In this document: one piece after another, positions 34,266 to 46,166 of the stretch
Position numbering within the stretch: the first letter of the stretch is position 1
Layout: every line of letters begins with the position of its first letter
Source: Lithodes maja
Taxonomy: Eukaryota > Arthropoda > Malacostraca > Decapoda > Lithodidae
Direction of reading: 5' to 3'
Assembly (NCBI GenBank): GCA_037953745.1
Contig: JBAKBP010003177.1
Location: forward strand, 62,001 to 126,000
Length of the DNA: 64,000 bases
Translations under genes and position numbers: made by a program
Notes under the pieces: generated by a model
The model's database searches: none
What the model was told of the DNA's origin: nothing
The model's input: only the letters and a program-made list of their open reading frames with translations

Positions 34266-35814
34266 CTCTCTCAATACCGTTCGAGTCCTACGAATTCCAG
34301 CAATTATTTAGCCAACCTACCTATACATACCTACCCTACCAAATAATAATGATAATTCAAATTTATTTTTGGTGAATGACAGAGTATTGGCTAAGGTTTT
34401 TAACAATTCCTCCCTTTGCCAAATGCTTAGTTTAATAACAATGATATGGACCTTTAAAGTTTTGGCAATTGCCCGTGTGACTCGTATTGTAACCCTCCTA
34501 AAGTGTTACCACGAAATACCGCTAGATCCTTTCTCAAAAGTCGCTAGCATGTTGCTACATAGCCAAACAATGTTAGGATAATGCTGCAATTTCTAATAGT
34601 TTTGGTTTGTTTGTTTTGCAAATTTTACAATGTAGTATGACTAGAATGTCTGAAATTTTCAAATTATCCCTAGTAAATGTCTCTAGATATAAAAGAAATG
34701 GCTGCTAGATTGAAGTAAATAGCTCTACATTTAGCGGTAATATGTAGCTTTATAACTGGCACCACTGCAACCACCACCTCCCTCCCAGTATGTCTCCACA
34801 AAATACCGCTAGATCCTTTCTCAAAAGTCGCTAGCATGTTGCTACATAGTCAAACAATGTTAGAATAATGCTGCAATTTCTAAAGAGTTTTGGTTTGTTT
34901 GTTTTGCAAATTTTACAATGTAATATGACTAGAATGTCTGACATTTTTAAATTATCCCTAGTAAATCTCTCTAGATATGAAAAAATGGCTGCTAAATTGA
35001 AGTAAATAGCTCTACATCTAGCGGTAATATCTAGGCAACACTGCCTAGCCCTTCCCTCCTATCTTCTTCCTCCCTCATAATTATGTATCAACTACCACTC
35101 TAGTGAACTTTCGGTATTTAGTTTATTCAGCTTAATACTATTTATCCACATAAAATAGAAACCTATCACGATTGTTGTCTAATACAACCATAGATAATGC
35201 TATTACATATTATTTGAACATGATGTCGAATTTAGCAGTTGTGTTTACCTTGAACAGTAATTGACAGTCTGTGACAGAACCGAAAGCTCTCTTGCCGTGT
35301 AGTACTCAAAGAAAGCAGGGTTACCCATACCGAACTGTTACCAAGTCAGAGATTCAGAGGTAACTTTCACAATGCATTATAACCCTAGACAGACACTAAT
35401 ATACCACTAAATCAGACAAATATCACTACAAAAAAGATAGGAAAATATTATATTAATGTGCTGTGCTAGGTATTTGAAATTATGCAAATGAGTAAAATCC
35501 ATTATGATATAATGATAATGGGATTGATTAGTATCTGGCAACAGTGTTGCACAACATTTTCTGAACGTATGCGAACTTCGGAGTATTTATCCCATTAATA
35601 TACACATCTATCACTATTTAAATGTAATACAACCATACACAGTGCTATTACATATTATTTGAACATAATATAAGGATGCTCTTTCCTTTAAACCATTTTC
35701 TATATCTATTCACGAAAAATATAGGCCTAGCCTAGGCAGCGCTACCAGTAGGTACGAATTTATCAGTTCGAATTTTGATTGAGAGTGGGATTAGGCCTAG
35801 GCCTAGCCTAGGGC
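34266..35814. repeat. Non-coding stretch with a 287-bp spaced duplication
   Basis: Units at about 34514-34746 and 34801-35034 match closely from AAATACCGCTAGATCC to TAGCGGTAATAT, with a 287-bp offset. A second pair, TGCTATTACATATTATTTG near 35200 and 35642, also recurs. No gene is supported. Confidence 0.75.
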
Positions 35815-38253
35815 TTAACATGGGATACTGTTTGTGGTTTGGGAATAGACTGAGGCTGCTTTAGGCCTAATTAGGTAAAATTAGTCAAATCGAGACAATT
35901 GCATAGCCTAGGCCTATTAAGCAAATATTTTACCAATCTACAATAGGTCTAGTCTATTCGCTGTAAGTAGGCAAGAAATCATGACCTAGGCTATAACCTC
36001 TGTAACTAAAAACAACTAGGCCTAGAGTGATCAAACTAATATGTCTACCATTTGGGAAGAGTCAGTCAAGGAATAGCCTAGATGTGGAAATTTGCAGCCA
36101 ATTTGCTCTAGCCCTATTTGAGATACAGAGGTTAGAGGTCATTGTTGAGCCCCCCCCCCCTCATGACATATTGTTATCATCTTATATATTGCCAGCAGGG
36201 GGCAAATAACCGAAAAATTATCGCCGTAAAAATAGACGCGAACTTAACCACGGCGATCGACACATGTAAACATGGCGGTGGCGGGGGAGGTGTCGGACGT
36301 TTGCAATAAAGTTCCTGTCTATTTTGAATGCCATTGAATACAATAATATGTTGAGGGGGGCTTTGCCCCCCCCCCCCCCATCCCCATGACATTAATATTT
36401 TTACCATCATATATATTGCCAGCAGGGGGCAAATAACCGAAAAAATTGCCGTCAAAATAGACACCTTTATGAATAGGTTAGCCATTAGGCGAGGCCTATC
36501 GGCAAGAGTTGCGTTGTATAGGCTATCCTAGTGTTTACTAATTTATAGGCTACCCCTTTGAAAGGACATTAGCCGGGTAGGATGTAGTTACCGGGTGTAT
36601 CACCAGCCTTGTTTACACTACGCGTACGCGTAGTGGCGTCGGACACTTGCCATCCTTTTCCTGTTTATTTAGACTGCCTTTGGATACAATAATATGTTGA
36701 GGTTGGGCTTTGCTCCCCTTCACCCCCCCATGACATATTGTCATCATAATATATATTTCCAGCAGGGGGCAAATAACCAAAATAAATCTCCGTCAAAATA
36801 GACACGAACTTAACAACGCCGATCGACAAATGTAAACATGACGGAGGCGGCGGACGTCTGCAATCATGTTCCCGTCTATTTTGAATGCCAATGGATACAA
36901 TAATATGTTGAGGGTGCCAGCAGGGGGCAAAATAGACAAATACATCAAAAATTGGGTGTGGGGGTGGCAGCCCCCCACCCATAATAGCCTACTATGATAG
37001 GTTGTTGTTGTTGTTGTTGTTTTTCCCCAAGCTGCCTGGCCGAACAGCCCCAAAGCCCCGAGCAAGGCCAAGGCCACAACCGAGCGCCCCCACAGAACCC
37101 TCCCTGCCGACCACAATAAGGCTGGGTGACCGAAGCCACTCCATGGCGAGGAGCTGAGGAGGGTGCGGAAATGCCCGGGAAACCAAAGCCCCACCCAGGG
37201 CCCTGTGCCCCTCAGCAATTATGAAGAGAAAGTTGAGGGCAAAGGAAAGATGGGACGCTTTGGCTTCCAATCTTGGTAGATTAGGAGGTCAATCCACGGC
37301 AAGAGACGCCGTCACTTGAGATCTAGAAAATATAGAAGTAAAAGGAACAGTCAGAGTAAGCTATGGGTATGGCAGAGATCGCTCAGTTCTCACTCTGATA
37401 GACCAGCCCATCACCATCACTATGATAGGTTAGGTAAGGTTGTTAGGTTAGGCTAGGCTAATATCCTTTCAAAGGGGTATAGGCCTAGTTAAACACTAGG
37501 ATAGCCTATACCCAGTCAAAGGTAAGTCCTGCTGTAGTCTCCTTTAATGCTACCTTAAATTGTAATATTAGACTAGGTCTAGCCTATACATAAAATAGCT
37601 TAGCCTATTCATTTATTGTAGCCTATAATATATGCCTAGCTGGGCAGAATGTAGAGTTTGGGCGTACCACCACCAATGTTTACACTATGCAGGCGGCGAC
37701 GAAAGCTTTGCCATCATGTTCCCGTCCATTTTGAATGACGTTGGATAAAATAATATGTTGAGGGGGCAAACACCCCCATGACATATTGTCATTATCATAT
37801 AATTTGCCAGCAGGGGGCAAATAGGCCTAACCAAACTGCGGCGATCGAGCATGTAAACATGACGGCGGCGGCGGCGGTGGCGGCGGTGGACGCTTGCGAT
37901 CATGTTCCCGTCTATTTTGACCGCCATTGGATACAATAATATGTTGAGGGAAGGGCTTTGCGGCAATTTTTTTGGTTGTTTGCCCCCTACTGGCAATATA
38001 ATATATGATGATGATAACATGTCGAGGGGGCTGGGGGGGGGGGGGGGGGGTCTTTCAACATATTATTGTATCCAATGGCATTCAAAATAGATGGGAACAT
38101 TATCCCAAGCGTCCAACGCCGACACCGCCGCGGCTGCTGAAGAACAAGGAAGTTAGCAATAGGTTTCATTGTGAACTGGAGGAAATTAATAGAAATAAGG
38201 AAGCTAGGCCTAGCGATGTAAATAGTCAATGGAATTTCCTTAATAATGACAAT
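35815..38253. repeat. Repeat field carrying CTCF-like 14-mers, block 1
   Basis: Units built from TTGGATACAATAATATG, a GGGGGCTTTGCCCCC hairpin, TGACATATTGTCA (a near-perfect palindrome), GCCAGCAGGGGGCA, and a GCCGTCAAAATAGACG / CGGCGATCGACACATG block repeat at uneven spacing. GCCAGCAGGGGGCA or a one-base variant starts at 36191, 36418, 36758, 36916 and 37806. A reverse copy, TGCCCCCTACTGGC, is at 37981. An inverted pair of unit ends lies at about 37870-37950 and 38052-38140. Short frames here are by-products. Confidence 0.8.
37002..37418 (-). mobile_element. SINE-like or truncated LINE element with (AAC)n tail, copy 1
   Basis: The insertion is flanked by ACTATGATAGG on both sides (36991-37001 and 37419-37429). 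The paralogous repeat at 42311-42321 has a single ACTATGATAGG, that is, the empty site. The element matches 61918-62436 over its last 415 bp or so and is therefore truncated at its 5' end. The tail reads TTCGGCCAGGCAGCTTGGGG followed by (AAC)n, seen here as (GTT)n on the plus strand. This tail is shared with the LINE fragment ending at 44785. Confidence 0.88.
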
Positions 38254-38278
38254 TATATGTATAGGTCTATCTATCTAT

Positions 38279-38488
38279 CTATTGCCTGACGCCGTGATCC
38301 CCGAAGGGGTGGCCACGAACGAACCGCCCCCATGCACCTCTGGTCTGGGTCCTATGTCCGGGCTCGTGCAACTAGGATTCACAAACAATCTTAATGATCT
38401 TGCCATCTATCTATCTATCTATTGCCTGACGCCGTGATCCCCGAAGGGGTGCCACGAACGAACCGCCCCCATGCACCTCTGTCCCCAG
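38279..38488 (-). repeat. Duplicated 3' terminus of the RTE-like LINE
   Basis: Two near-identical 58-bp ends (CAGAGGTGCATGGGGGC to GGCGTCAGGC on the minus strand) lie 152 bp apart, each followed by a TAGA/GATA run. The segment between them, about 38341-38410, is not otherwise part of the LINE. Confidence 0.85.
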
Positions 38489-38556
38489 TCAGTCGACGCC
38501 CCTCCCCCAACCAGCACCGCCTTCGTTCATGTAGTTCCTCACTCCATCCTTCCACC

Positions 38557-41432
38557 TCATATTCGGTCTACCTCTCCCCCTCTGTCCCTCCACCTCGCTC
38601 TCGTACACCTCTTAGTCATTCTCTCGCTTTCCATACGTTCCATATGGCCGAACCATCTCAAGTTGTTCCTTTTCACACTTTCCAGCACATCTACCTCCAC
38701 ACCACACCTCCTTCTTACTTCCTCATTAGTCTGTCTATCCTCCATGTAACTCCGCACGCACTCCTTAAGTAATTCATTTCCACTGCTCTCACTCTTGGTC
38801 CTGAGTCTCTCAACCAACGTCCATGCTTCGCTTCCGTAAGTCAGTGTCGGGATTACAACACTGTCATGCAAGGACTTCTTCACTTCCATACTGACCACCC
38901 TATTTCTTGTTACTGCTTTTAGCGTTCCTACAACCCTCTTCCCTGTTGTACCCTCTCCCGCACCCTCTTCATCATATAGTCCCATCTTTACTCAACACAC
39001 TGCCCAGATACTTAAAAGAGTTGACGATCTCCATAGCCTGACCGTTCAGCTTCACCTCACACTCTGTGACTTCACCCCTTTCGAAGACCATAACCTTGCT
39101 CTTCCCCGTATTTACCTTCAAATTCCGTTTTTCGCACACTGTTCTAAACTCATTTACCAGACCCTGCAACTCCCATTCATTATCACTCATCAGAACTGTA
39201 TCATCCGCAAACAGCAGTATAGGTAGCTTCCACTCAATTCCCTCCCTTTTCAGCGATACACCAACATCCACTGCTCTTGATAGTATTTCTTTCATAACTC
39301 CATCCATATATACAGTAAACAACCACGGGGACATCACACACCCCTGTTTCAAACTAACATTCAGGTCAAAGAACTCGCTCTGCTCACTCTCCACACGTAC
39401 TGCCGCCTTTGCACCATCATACATGCTCTTCACTGCTTTCAGCAACTTGCCCTCTACTCCGTATATTCTAAGTACTTTCCACAAACCTTCTCTATCCACT
39501 CTGTCATAGGCCTTCTCCAAGTCCATAAAGGCAACATACACCTTTTGTTTCTTCTCCAGATACTTCTCCACAACACAATTCAGGGTAAAAATCTGATCTA
39601 CACATCCTCTTCCCTTCCTAAAACCTCCCTGCTCGTCGCCTATCCATTTCTCCGTTCTCACTCTCACTCTCTCAATCACTACCCTACTGTATACCTTCCC
39701 TACTACGCTTAGAAGACATATTCCTCGGTGGTTACCACACACTTCTCTTTCCCCTTTGCCCTTATATAGGGGGACTATTATGCCAGTCTTCCAGTCATCG
39801 GGTGCACTCCCCTTCTCCCATGCTAGTTTGCACATTTTCCATACCCATTCTATCACTATCTCACCACCATACCTCAACATTTCCCCACACACTCCATCTG
39901 TTCCTGGTGCTTTCCCCAACTTCACTCTTTTCATGGCTTCCCACACTTCTGACCTCCTGATCCCCACCTCCTCCTCCACTACTTCTCTTCTTCTCCCTCC
40001 CATACCATATCCAGCTATGTTTGCTGGCTCTTCATTCCTTTCATTTAGCAACTCACTGAAGTACTCCCTCCATCTTTCGACTCTCTCTTGCTTCTCGGCT
40101 AGCATTCTCCCATTCTTATCTTTCACACCCTTACTGTTTCCCTTGCTACCTTCCCTAACTTTCTTGACTTCTTTCCAGAACAGTTTCTTACTCTCCCTCC
40201 ATTTTACACTCAGATTCCTTCCAAATTCCTCATCTACTCTTCTCTTACTTTCCTTCACTACTCTCTTCACCACCCTCTTACTCTCCACGTACCTCGCTCG
40301 TTTCTGTCTCTCGGAATCTTCATTCCCTCTACTACCCAACCACTCTCTATATGCTTTCTTCTTTTCTTCCACAGCTATTCTTACCTCTTCTGTCCACCAT
40401 GCTGTACCTTTCACTCCCCTCCCTCTTCTCTTCACTCCACACACCTCCTCACATGCTGCACAGATCTCATCCTTAAACACCTTGCTCATCTCCTCCACTT
40501 CCTCCATAACTTCCAGGTCGAACCCACCTAGTCGTCTTTCCACTGCTCTCCTGTACTCCTCCCTGACTTCCTCCTCCTGCAACCTCTCCACCCTCCTCAC
40601 CATTCCACCCTCCTCTCGCCTCCCTCCCGCTCTCCTCACCCACTTCTTTTGTATCCTAACCTTAGCTACCACTACATAATGATCAGACAGACCCCCTCCA
40701 ATACCCCTATACACCCTAGCATCCATCACAGATTTCTTCATTCGTTCATCCACACATACATAATCAATCAATGACTTTCGTTCCACCACTGTCTTATCCT
40801 TCATCGTCAACATCCGTTTCCACGTGTACCTGTGGATCATTCTGTGTCGGAAGAAGGTGTTGGCTATCCACAGCCTCCTCCCCACACATACGTCCACAAG
40901 TGCACTACCATTCCCATTCACCTCTGATGGTACCCCCCACCCTCCCACCACTCCCTCAACTTTCCTATCACCCACCTTACCATTCATATCCCCAATCAGA
41001 AATATTCTTTCGTTCTTGTCAAACTTCTCCAGGCACGCCTCCACATTCATCCAGAACTCCTCTTTCTTTCTTTCAAGTATATCCTCTGTCGGGGCATACA
41101 CGCATACAATCACCCACGTTTGTATTCCTACTTTCATTCTCACCCACACAATCCTTGAACCTACAGACCCATACTCTCTTACACATTCCTTCCATTTGCT
41201 GCTTACAAACAAACATGCACCTTCTCTCGCTGTTCCTTCACTCACTCCAGCACACACACACACCCATTCCACACTCCCACTCTCTCACATCTGAACCTTT
41301 CCATTTGGTCTCTGTCATTCCACATACATCCAGCCTGGCATTCACTAACACTTCCAGAACCTCTCTCTCTTTTGTGCCATCATTCATGCCACTAACATTC
41401 CACGTAGCCATTCTCAGAATGTCCGAAGGCAT
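38557..41432 (-). pseudogene. Endonuclease-reverse transcriptase of the RTE-like LINE, two frameshifts
   Basis: The protein is spread over three minus-strand frames: 41432-41238, 41272-38972 and 38985-38557. The first has the start of an apurinic-like endonuclease (ATWNVSGM, TETKW). The second continues it (GDMNGKVG, DYVCVDE, SDHY) and holds the RT, with PGTDGVCGEML, QGGFRKGRGCVDQI, DLEKAYD, LKQGCVMSP and FADDTVLM near residue 690, then YLGSVLSKDG. The third holds the C-terminal part, YGSEAWTL and LRWFGHMERM, which is typical of RTE-like proteins. The first break lies in a CA repeat (about 41253-41265), a frequent place for slippage or sequencing error. The second is near 38980. Confidence 0.9.
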
Positions 41433-41635
41433 GTCCTTAGTCGGTCGTGGTTCGTCAACGTTGGTTCCGTCCGCATCCGAGGCTGTTCGTTCGTTTTTTT
41501 TTGCTTAGATATTTTTTCCGGGTGGGGGTCGCAAGCCCACCGACCCAACCTCTTTAGTCGCCTCTTACGACACGCAGAAGGCACGTGGGGCATATTCTAT
41601 TCCCTAACCCCCAGGGGTTACCTATATGTATAGGT

Positions 41636-43914
41636 ATAAAGTAAAAACAATATATTTTGCATAATTTATTGCATATCTTACATATTTAAACAAATATATA
41701 TTAAAAATAGTTTAACCACACCACTGAGTTCTCCCAAAATACTCTAATAGGGCTGGCCTGAAGAATTAGATCAAGATGGACAACCAATCAAGACATGATA
41801 GGTAGCGAAGGGCAGGTGAACAAATCTAAGGCGGTGAAGATACGCAGACATTTCTCGCCATTTCACCAATTCAGCCGCACCACATGAGTTCCACAGCAGA
41901 ACTCTTATAGGGTAGAGCCGAAAGATGAGGCAAGAACTGCTACACTGCAGCACAGCACCAATTAAGAAGTGATCAAAAGCGAAGAATGAGAGATCAGGTC
42001 TATGGAAAAAATATATCGCACCAAAATGCACAAAAAATACACACACCGAGGGAAATCGAGTCGGCTCGACCGCATCAGCGACCGACACAAATCAGGTCAG
42101 GAGCTAATAACCTAGCCAGGCCAGGGTGGCATATGATATAGGCCGTCCGGAGGACAACCGAATGAGACAGAATAAGAACTGAAGGGGAAAAACATAGAAA
42201 GAGGAATGAAAAACTTGTCATGTCATCGTCATATTGCCAGCAGGGGGCAAAATAGACAAATACACCAAAAATCGGGGTGTGGGGGCGGCAGCCCCCACCC
42301 ATAATAGCCTACTATGATAGGTTAGGTAAGGTTAGGCTAGGCTAATGTCCTTTCAAAGGGGTATAGGCCTAGTAAATACTAGGATAGCCTATACCCGGTC
42401 AAAGGTAAGTCCTGCTGTAGTCTCCTTCAATGCTACCTTAAATTGTAATATTAGACTAGGACTAGCTTGGCTTAACATGGGATACTGTTTGGGGGTTGGG
42501 AATAGGCTCAGGCTGCTTTAGGCCTAATTAGGTAAAAATAGTCAAATTGAGACAATTGCACAGCCAACATAGGCTCACCTATTTATAGGCTACCTTTCAT
42601 TACTGCAGTTAAGCACAAACTTATTTTACAATGGAAAATAATGCATGAGGAGGGCTGGGTAGGCCTATTAGTATTTTGTGAAATAACTTAAATTAGGTTA
42701 GGCTATAGGATACTTCATTAGGTTATTAGGCCTATGAAAAAACAGACTTAGCTTAATTTTATTTCACTGCTCAACATATTTGTTTTTGTTTTTGCTGTTG
42801 AGCTCTGCATAGGGCTATATTCAGGTAGGCTTGGGTTTTAGTAAAATTGCATTAGGCTAGGCTACATATTTTTACTTCTATTGGAAAGCACAGGCCTACA
42901 CAATAGTACACATGTTAAAGAATTTAGCCTAGCCTACCACAATTTAGCCTAGACTGAAAGAACAAACAAAAATAGGCTAAGCTAATTGCAGCTAAATAAT
43001 TTAGCCTAGCCTCCACAATTTAGCCTAGACTGAAAAAACAAACAAAAATAGGCTAATTGCAGTTTTGGTAAGAGTTGTAGTTGTGGGCATACCAAAAGCT
43101 TTGTTTATATAGCCTAGTCGCACGCTCGCAGTTAGGCCTACATTCGCTTCTAATTTAACTGCTGGGGTAAACTTGGTAAAGCCACCCTCAATCCGCCGGC
43201 CGGTAACAAAACAATTTACCCAACGCCTGGCCGTGGGATACAATAATGGGTTGAAGGGGCTTTATCCCCCTATGACTTATTGTCATCATCATATATATCA
43301 CCAGCAGGGGCAAATAACCACAGTCAAATTAGACACGAATGTAATTGCAAGCGTGCGACTACGTAAGTAAAGGGGACGATAGACCCGCTAACACAACTCT
43401 TAACGCATTTTTTCCTAATGTATTAGATTTTTTTATATTTATGACTTCAACAGTTGAAAGATGACAATTTTATGGTTTATTTTAGGCTATACAGTACAAA
43501 AACATTTGCTTTGTACCGGTAACTTAGATACGGTACTCATATTTATGCTTATAATTGCAGTACGAGTGGGTTTTTTCTTTTTATATGTAGGCCTAGGCTA
43601 AACAAATGTTAGTTTTTGTTTTATAGGCTAAACTAGACTGGATTTATGCTAATAAATATTAATTGGAGGGCGCAAATCTGTCAAGGAATAGCCTAGATGT
43701 GGAAATTTACAGCCAATTTGCTCTAGCCCTTTTTGAGATACAGGTTAGAGATCGTTGGATACAATAATATGTTGAGGGGGTCAATCATCCCCCATGACAT
43801 ATTGTCATCATTATATATATTGCCAGCAGGGGGCAAATAGCCTAGGCCTAGCCTAACTACAACAAAAATCGCCGTCAAAATAGACGCGAATTTATATTAA
43901 CTACGGCGATCGAC
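41636..43914. repeat. Repeat field carrying CTCF-like 14-mers, block 2
   Basis: From 42236 the sequence repeats parts of block 1. The segment 42241-42460 equals 36921-36990 plus 37430-37565 without the SINE-like insertion. The segment near 42470-42570 equals 35815-35915, and 43680-43860 equals about 36065-36210. GCCAGCAGGGGGCA starts at 42236 and 43822, and a copy one G shorter is at 43300. The part 41636-42235 shows no gene and no recognised repeat. The rest is AT-rich with many TAGGCCTA words. Confidence 0.75.
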
Positions 43915-44785
43915 CATTGCCTGCACCGGCCGTCCCCCGGTTATTGTTGAGGTCCTGAGGAACCGTATGACTTTGACGAGCTCTTCCCTCCGCAGTCTCC
44001 GCATCCCATGTATCGTCGTACGGTACCTCTTCCCCTCCACATCCTACATCTGGTCGTCCTACATATGCCTCCTAAACCTCGCCTCATCCCGTCACTGAGC
44101 ATGTGGATGGGCGTTCCTTTCTGGCTTCAAAGATGGATTCCTTCCGACAGCTCCTACTGGATCAAGAAACCAAAATCCTCAAAGTCAAAGACCATCTGGA
44201 CATGAGAGGCACTCAATTCCTGGCAGCAGCCTCCACGAACCAAGACCACCCACTAAACTACATGGCAACACACCCACAGACACCAAGAAATATCAAAACA
44301 ACACCCAGCACATGGTATCACACACAATTACTGTCCTCTCTCCCTCCCTGCCCACCCCGAACCAACTTCCAAAAGCACATCCATACTCATATCTCTCGCC
44401 GATCCATCCACTCACTCACAGACAACACGCAGCTGCAAGCACGACCTCCCGAAATCCATCCTTCCTAATCCTCCCTTCCTCGCGAGGACAGAGTCCACCT
44501 GGCCAGGCTGAGATGCGGACACCATCCAGCTCTCCTGAGCTATCAGAAGAGACTGGATGACTCCGTTGTCGACGCCTGCCCGGGATGTAACACAGCACCC
44601 CATACCATTAAACACATCATAGAAGACTGCATTTCACACAACCACTTACGCCAACAACACAATCTACACTCAATGAGAGCTCTGTGGGTAAGCCCGATCG
44701 TGACCATGGCCTTCCTCAGGGACTCGGGGCTGTTCGGCCAGGCAGCTTAGGGAACAACAACAACAACAACAACAACTCGTACAGG
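43915..44785 (+). mobile_element. 5'-truncated LINE fragment with (AAC)n tail
   Basis: The block ends CTGTTCGGCCAGGCAGCTTA followed by (AAC)n at about 44753-44785, the classic retrotransposed tail. It contains the C-terminal end of a LINE protein. The left boundary is approximate, set where the CTCF-like repeat unit stops. Confidence 0.75.
44484..44750 (+). pseudogene. C-terminal end of a LINE protein
   Basis: An 88-residue open stretch ends in a natural stop at 44748-44750. It carries RLRCGHHPALLSYQKRL and a cysteine-histidine motif, CPGCNTAPHTIKHIIEDC (C-x2-C-x4-H-x3-H-x4-C), as at the C terminus of Jockey- and I-type LINE proteins. The final residues are DSGLFGQAA. The clade is a guess, since RT itself is absent. 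The upstream half of the block has other frames that I could not connect. Confidence 0.75.
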
Positions 44786-44817
44786 ATTAATAGCTTTAAC
44801 CAAAATGGTCACACTCC

Positions 44818-45456
44818 TTAACCTGGGAGCTGCGGGGAGACTCTTAAGAGTTCCCCCGGCGGACTGCGGGAAGACTCTTGAGAGTAAGTAAAATAAAAAA
44901 TCAACTTTTGACATCGAAAACAAATTTATTTTTATTATTTTTGTTTTTTTTATTTATTTTTTTTTTTTTGGCCCCTGGGCCATGCAAAATCTCAGTCCTC
45001 TACCTCCCCTCCTTCCCCACTTTCCTCCTCTCCTTCAGTTATCACCTATTTTCCCTATTATTCCCTTATTCTGAGGTATATTTTCGTGCTAACATTAGCG
45101 AGTTGCAAGCAGGGTGTTGTCATCACTGATGGCAAGCGAGTGCAAGAGAGAGAGAGAGAGTATCGATCGACTGTGTCTCAGTGGCCTTGGGGGAAATTGG
45201 CGGGAAAGCAGTTTGCCTCACCCATACATTATACAACTCGCGGGCTATATCTCCGATTTTGACCATCCAAACGCTGTTTTCACTCGTTTTATTGTTGTTT
45301 CAGGTTAATACCTTTATAATCAACCCATAATAGGCGCATATGGATAATTATTAATGCTATTAATGGTACAATTAATATTTTAGTGACGGAAACACCTCAA
45401 ATACGTCAGCACAGGGGGACGTTTTTAATTACCCCCATGCGCACTTGTTAGGTTAA
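44818..45456 (+). mobile_element. MITE A7, uninterrupted reference copy
   Basis: 639 bp from TTAACCTGGGAGCTGCGG to GCACTTGTTAGGTTAA. From left to right it has a subterminal palindrome ACTCTTAAGAGT, an A/T-rich homopolymer block, a TTATCACCTATTTTCCC block, a GA repeat, the internal GCTATTAATGG site, ATACGTCAGCACAG and the GCGCAC end. The inverted similarity of the two ends is only about 7 bp (TTAACCT). A 64-codon frame inside it is shared by most copies but shows no sign of being a gene. Confidence 0.92.
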
Positions 45457-46166
45457 TGGTCTAAGTGGCCATAGCCAAAATGGCTACACTATATTTCTTC
45501 TGTACTTTCTCCATGCCCGATAAGATACATGATATTTTGATATATGTGGAACAGCCCTTGTATCCAACACAATACCCTGCGTGCAACCCCGCTCGAACCC
45601 CGCACAACGTTGCTTGCAACTTTAATTATTATTATTATTATTATTATTATTATCCAAACCAGTGCACAACAGAAAATTACCTAAGACCAATTCCAACCAC
45701 TCGTGTACCAAAACAGCCAAGTGAAACGAACAGGCCAAAGTGGCTCCTGGCTTGAACTTCATTTTTGAATCTGATCTCAATACTCCTATAGTTAGAAAGG
45801 AGGACTACTGATTCTAGGCTTAGTAAAAAACTTACATCTCGGCATCCGTACCTTACCAACGACATAGTTGCAGTGGGAATCAGACAGTCAGTGGTGACAC
45901 TTCTTTATGTGGGCCCAAGATTGAGTCACTATTGCCAAGTTGAAAGTAGTTGATAAGTTCCAGTTGTCGTAGCGCAAACAGACCTCGATCTACCAGTCCA
46001 TTGGCCACTCCAAGTGAACTTAGTGCTGTGCACACAATATTCTCCCAAAAACCTCTAAGCACGACTTTGCATTAAACACTTCTGTTAAGACTCAGGATAT
46101 TTTTTACATTAATTGTCCTACACGCGGAAAGAATTTATTCCATCCAAGTGCAGGGGATACTTTAGA
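45457..46166. other. Unassigned sequence with an ATT microsatellite
   Basis: No gene is supported. An (ATT)n run lies at about 45622-45653. Confidence 0.5.

Larger units (their letters stand above)
38267..41622 (-). mobile_element. RTE-like LINE, full length, with 13-bp target duplication
   Basis: TATATGTATAGGT flanks the element at 38254-38266 and 41623-41635. On the minus strand it starts GGTAACCCCTGGGGG and soon carries TGTCGTAAGAGGCGACTAAA, a leader motif I associate with RTE-type elements. An endonuclease-RT coding region fills most of it and it ends in short GATA/TAGA repeats. The 3' terminus occurs twice, at 38431-38488 and 38279-38336, inside the same target duplication. Length is 3356 bp. 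Confidence 0.9.

Noticed and set aside
39066..41508. Plus-strand frames of up to 307 codons opposite the LINE
   Set aside because: They are antisense to the RTE-like coding region, rich in serine and proline, and lack homology signals. The minus-strand protein explains the open frames.
44914..45308. A 64-codon frame (MLSSLMASE...) repeated in many places as a possible small gene family
   Set aside because: It lies inside every MITE A copy, and its conservation follows from the copies being young. It contains a GA microsatellite, and subfamily A3/A6 changes it freely.
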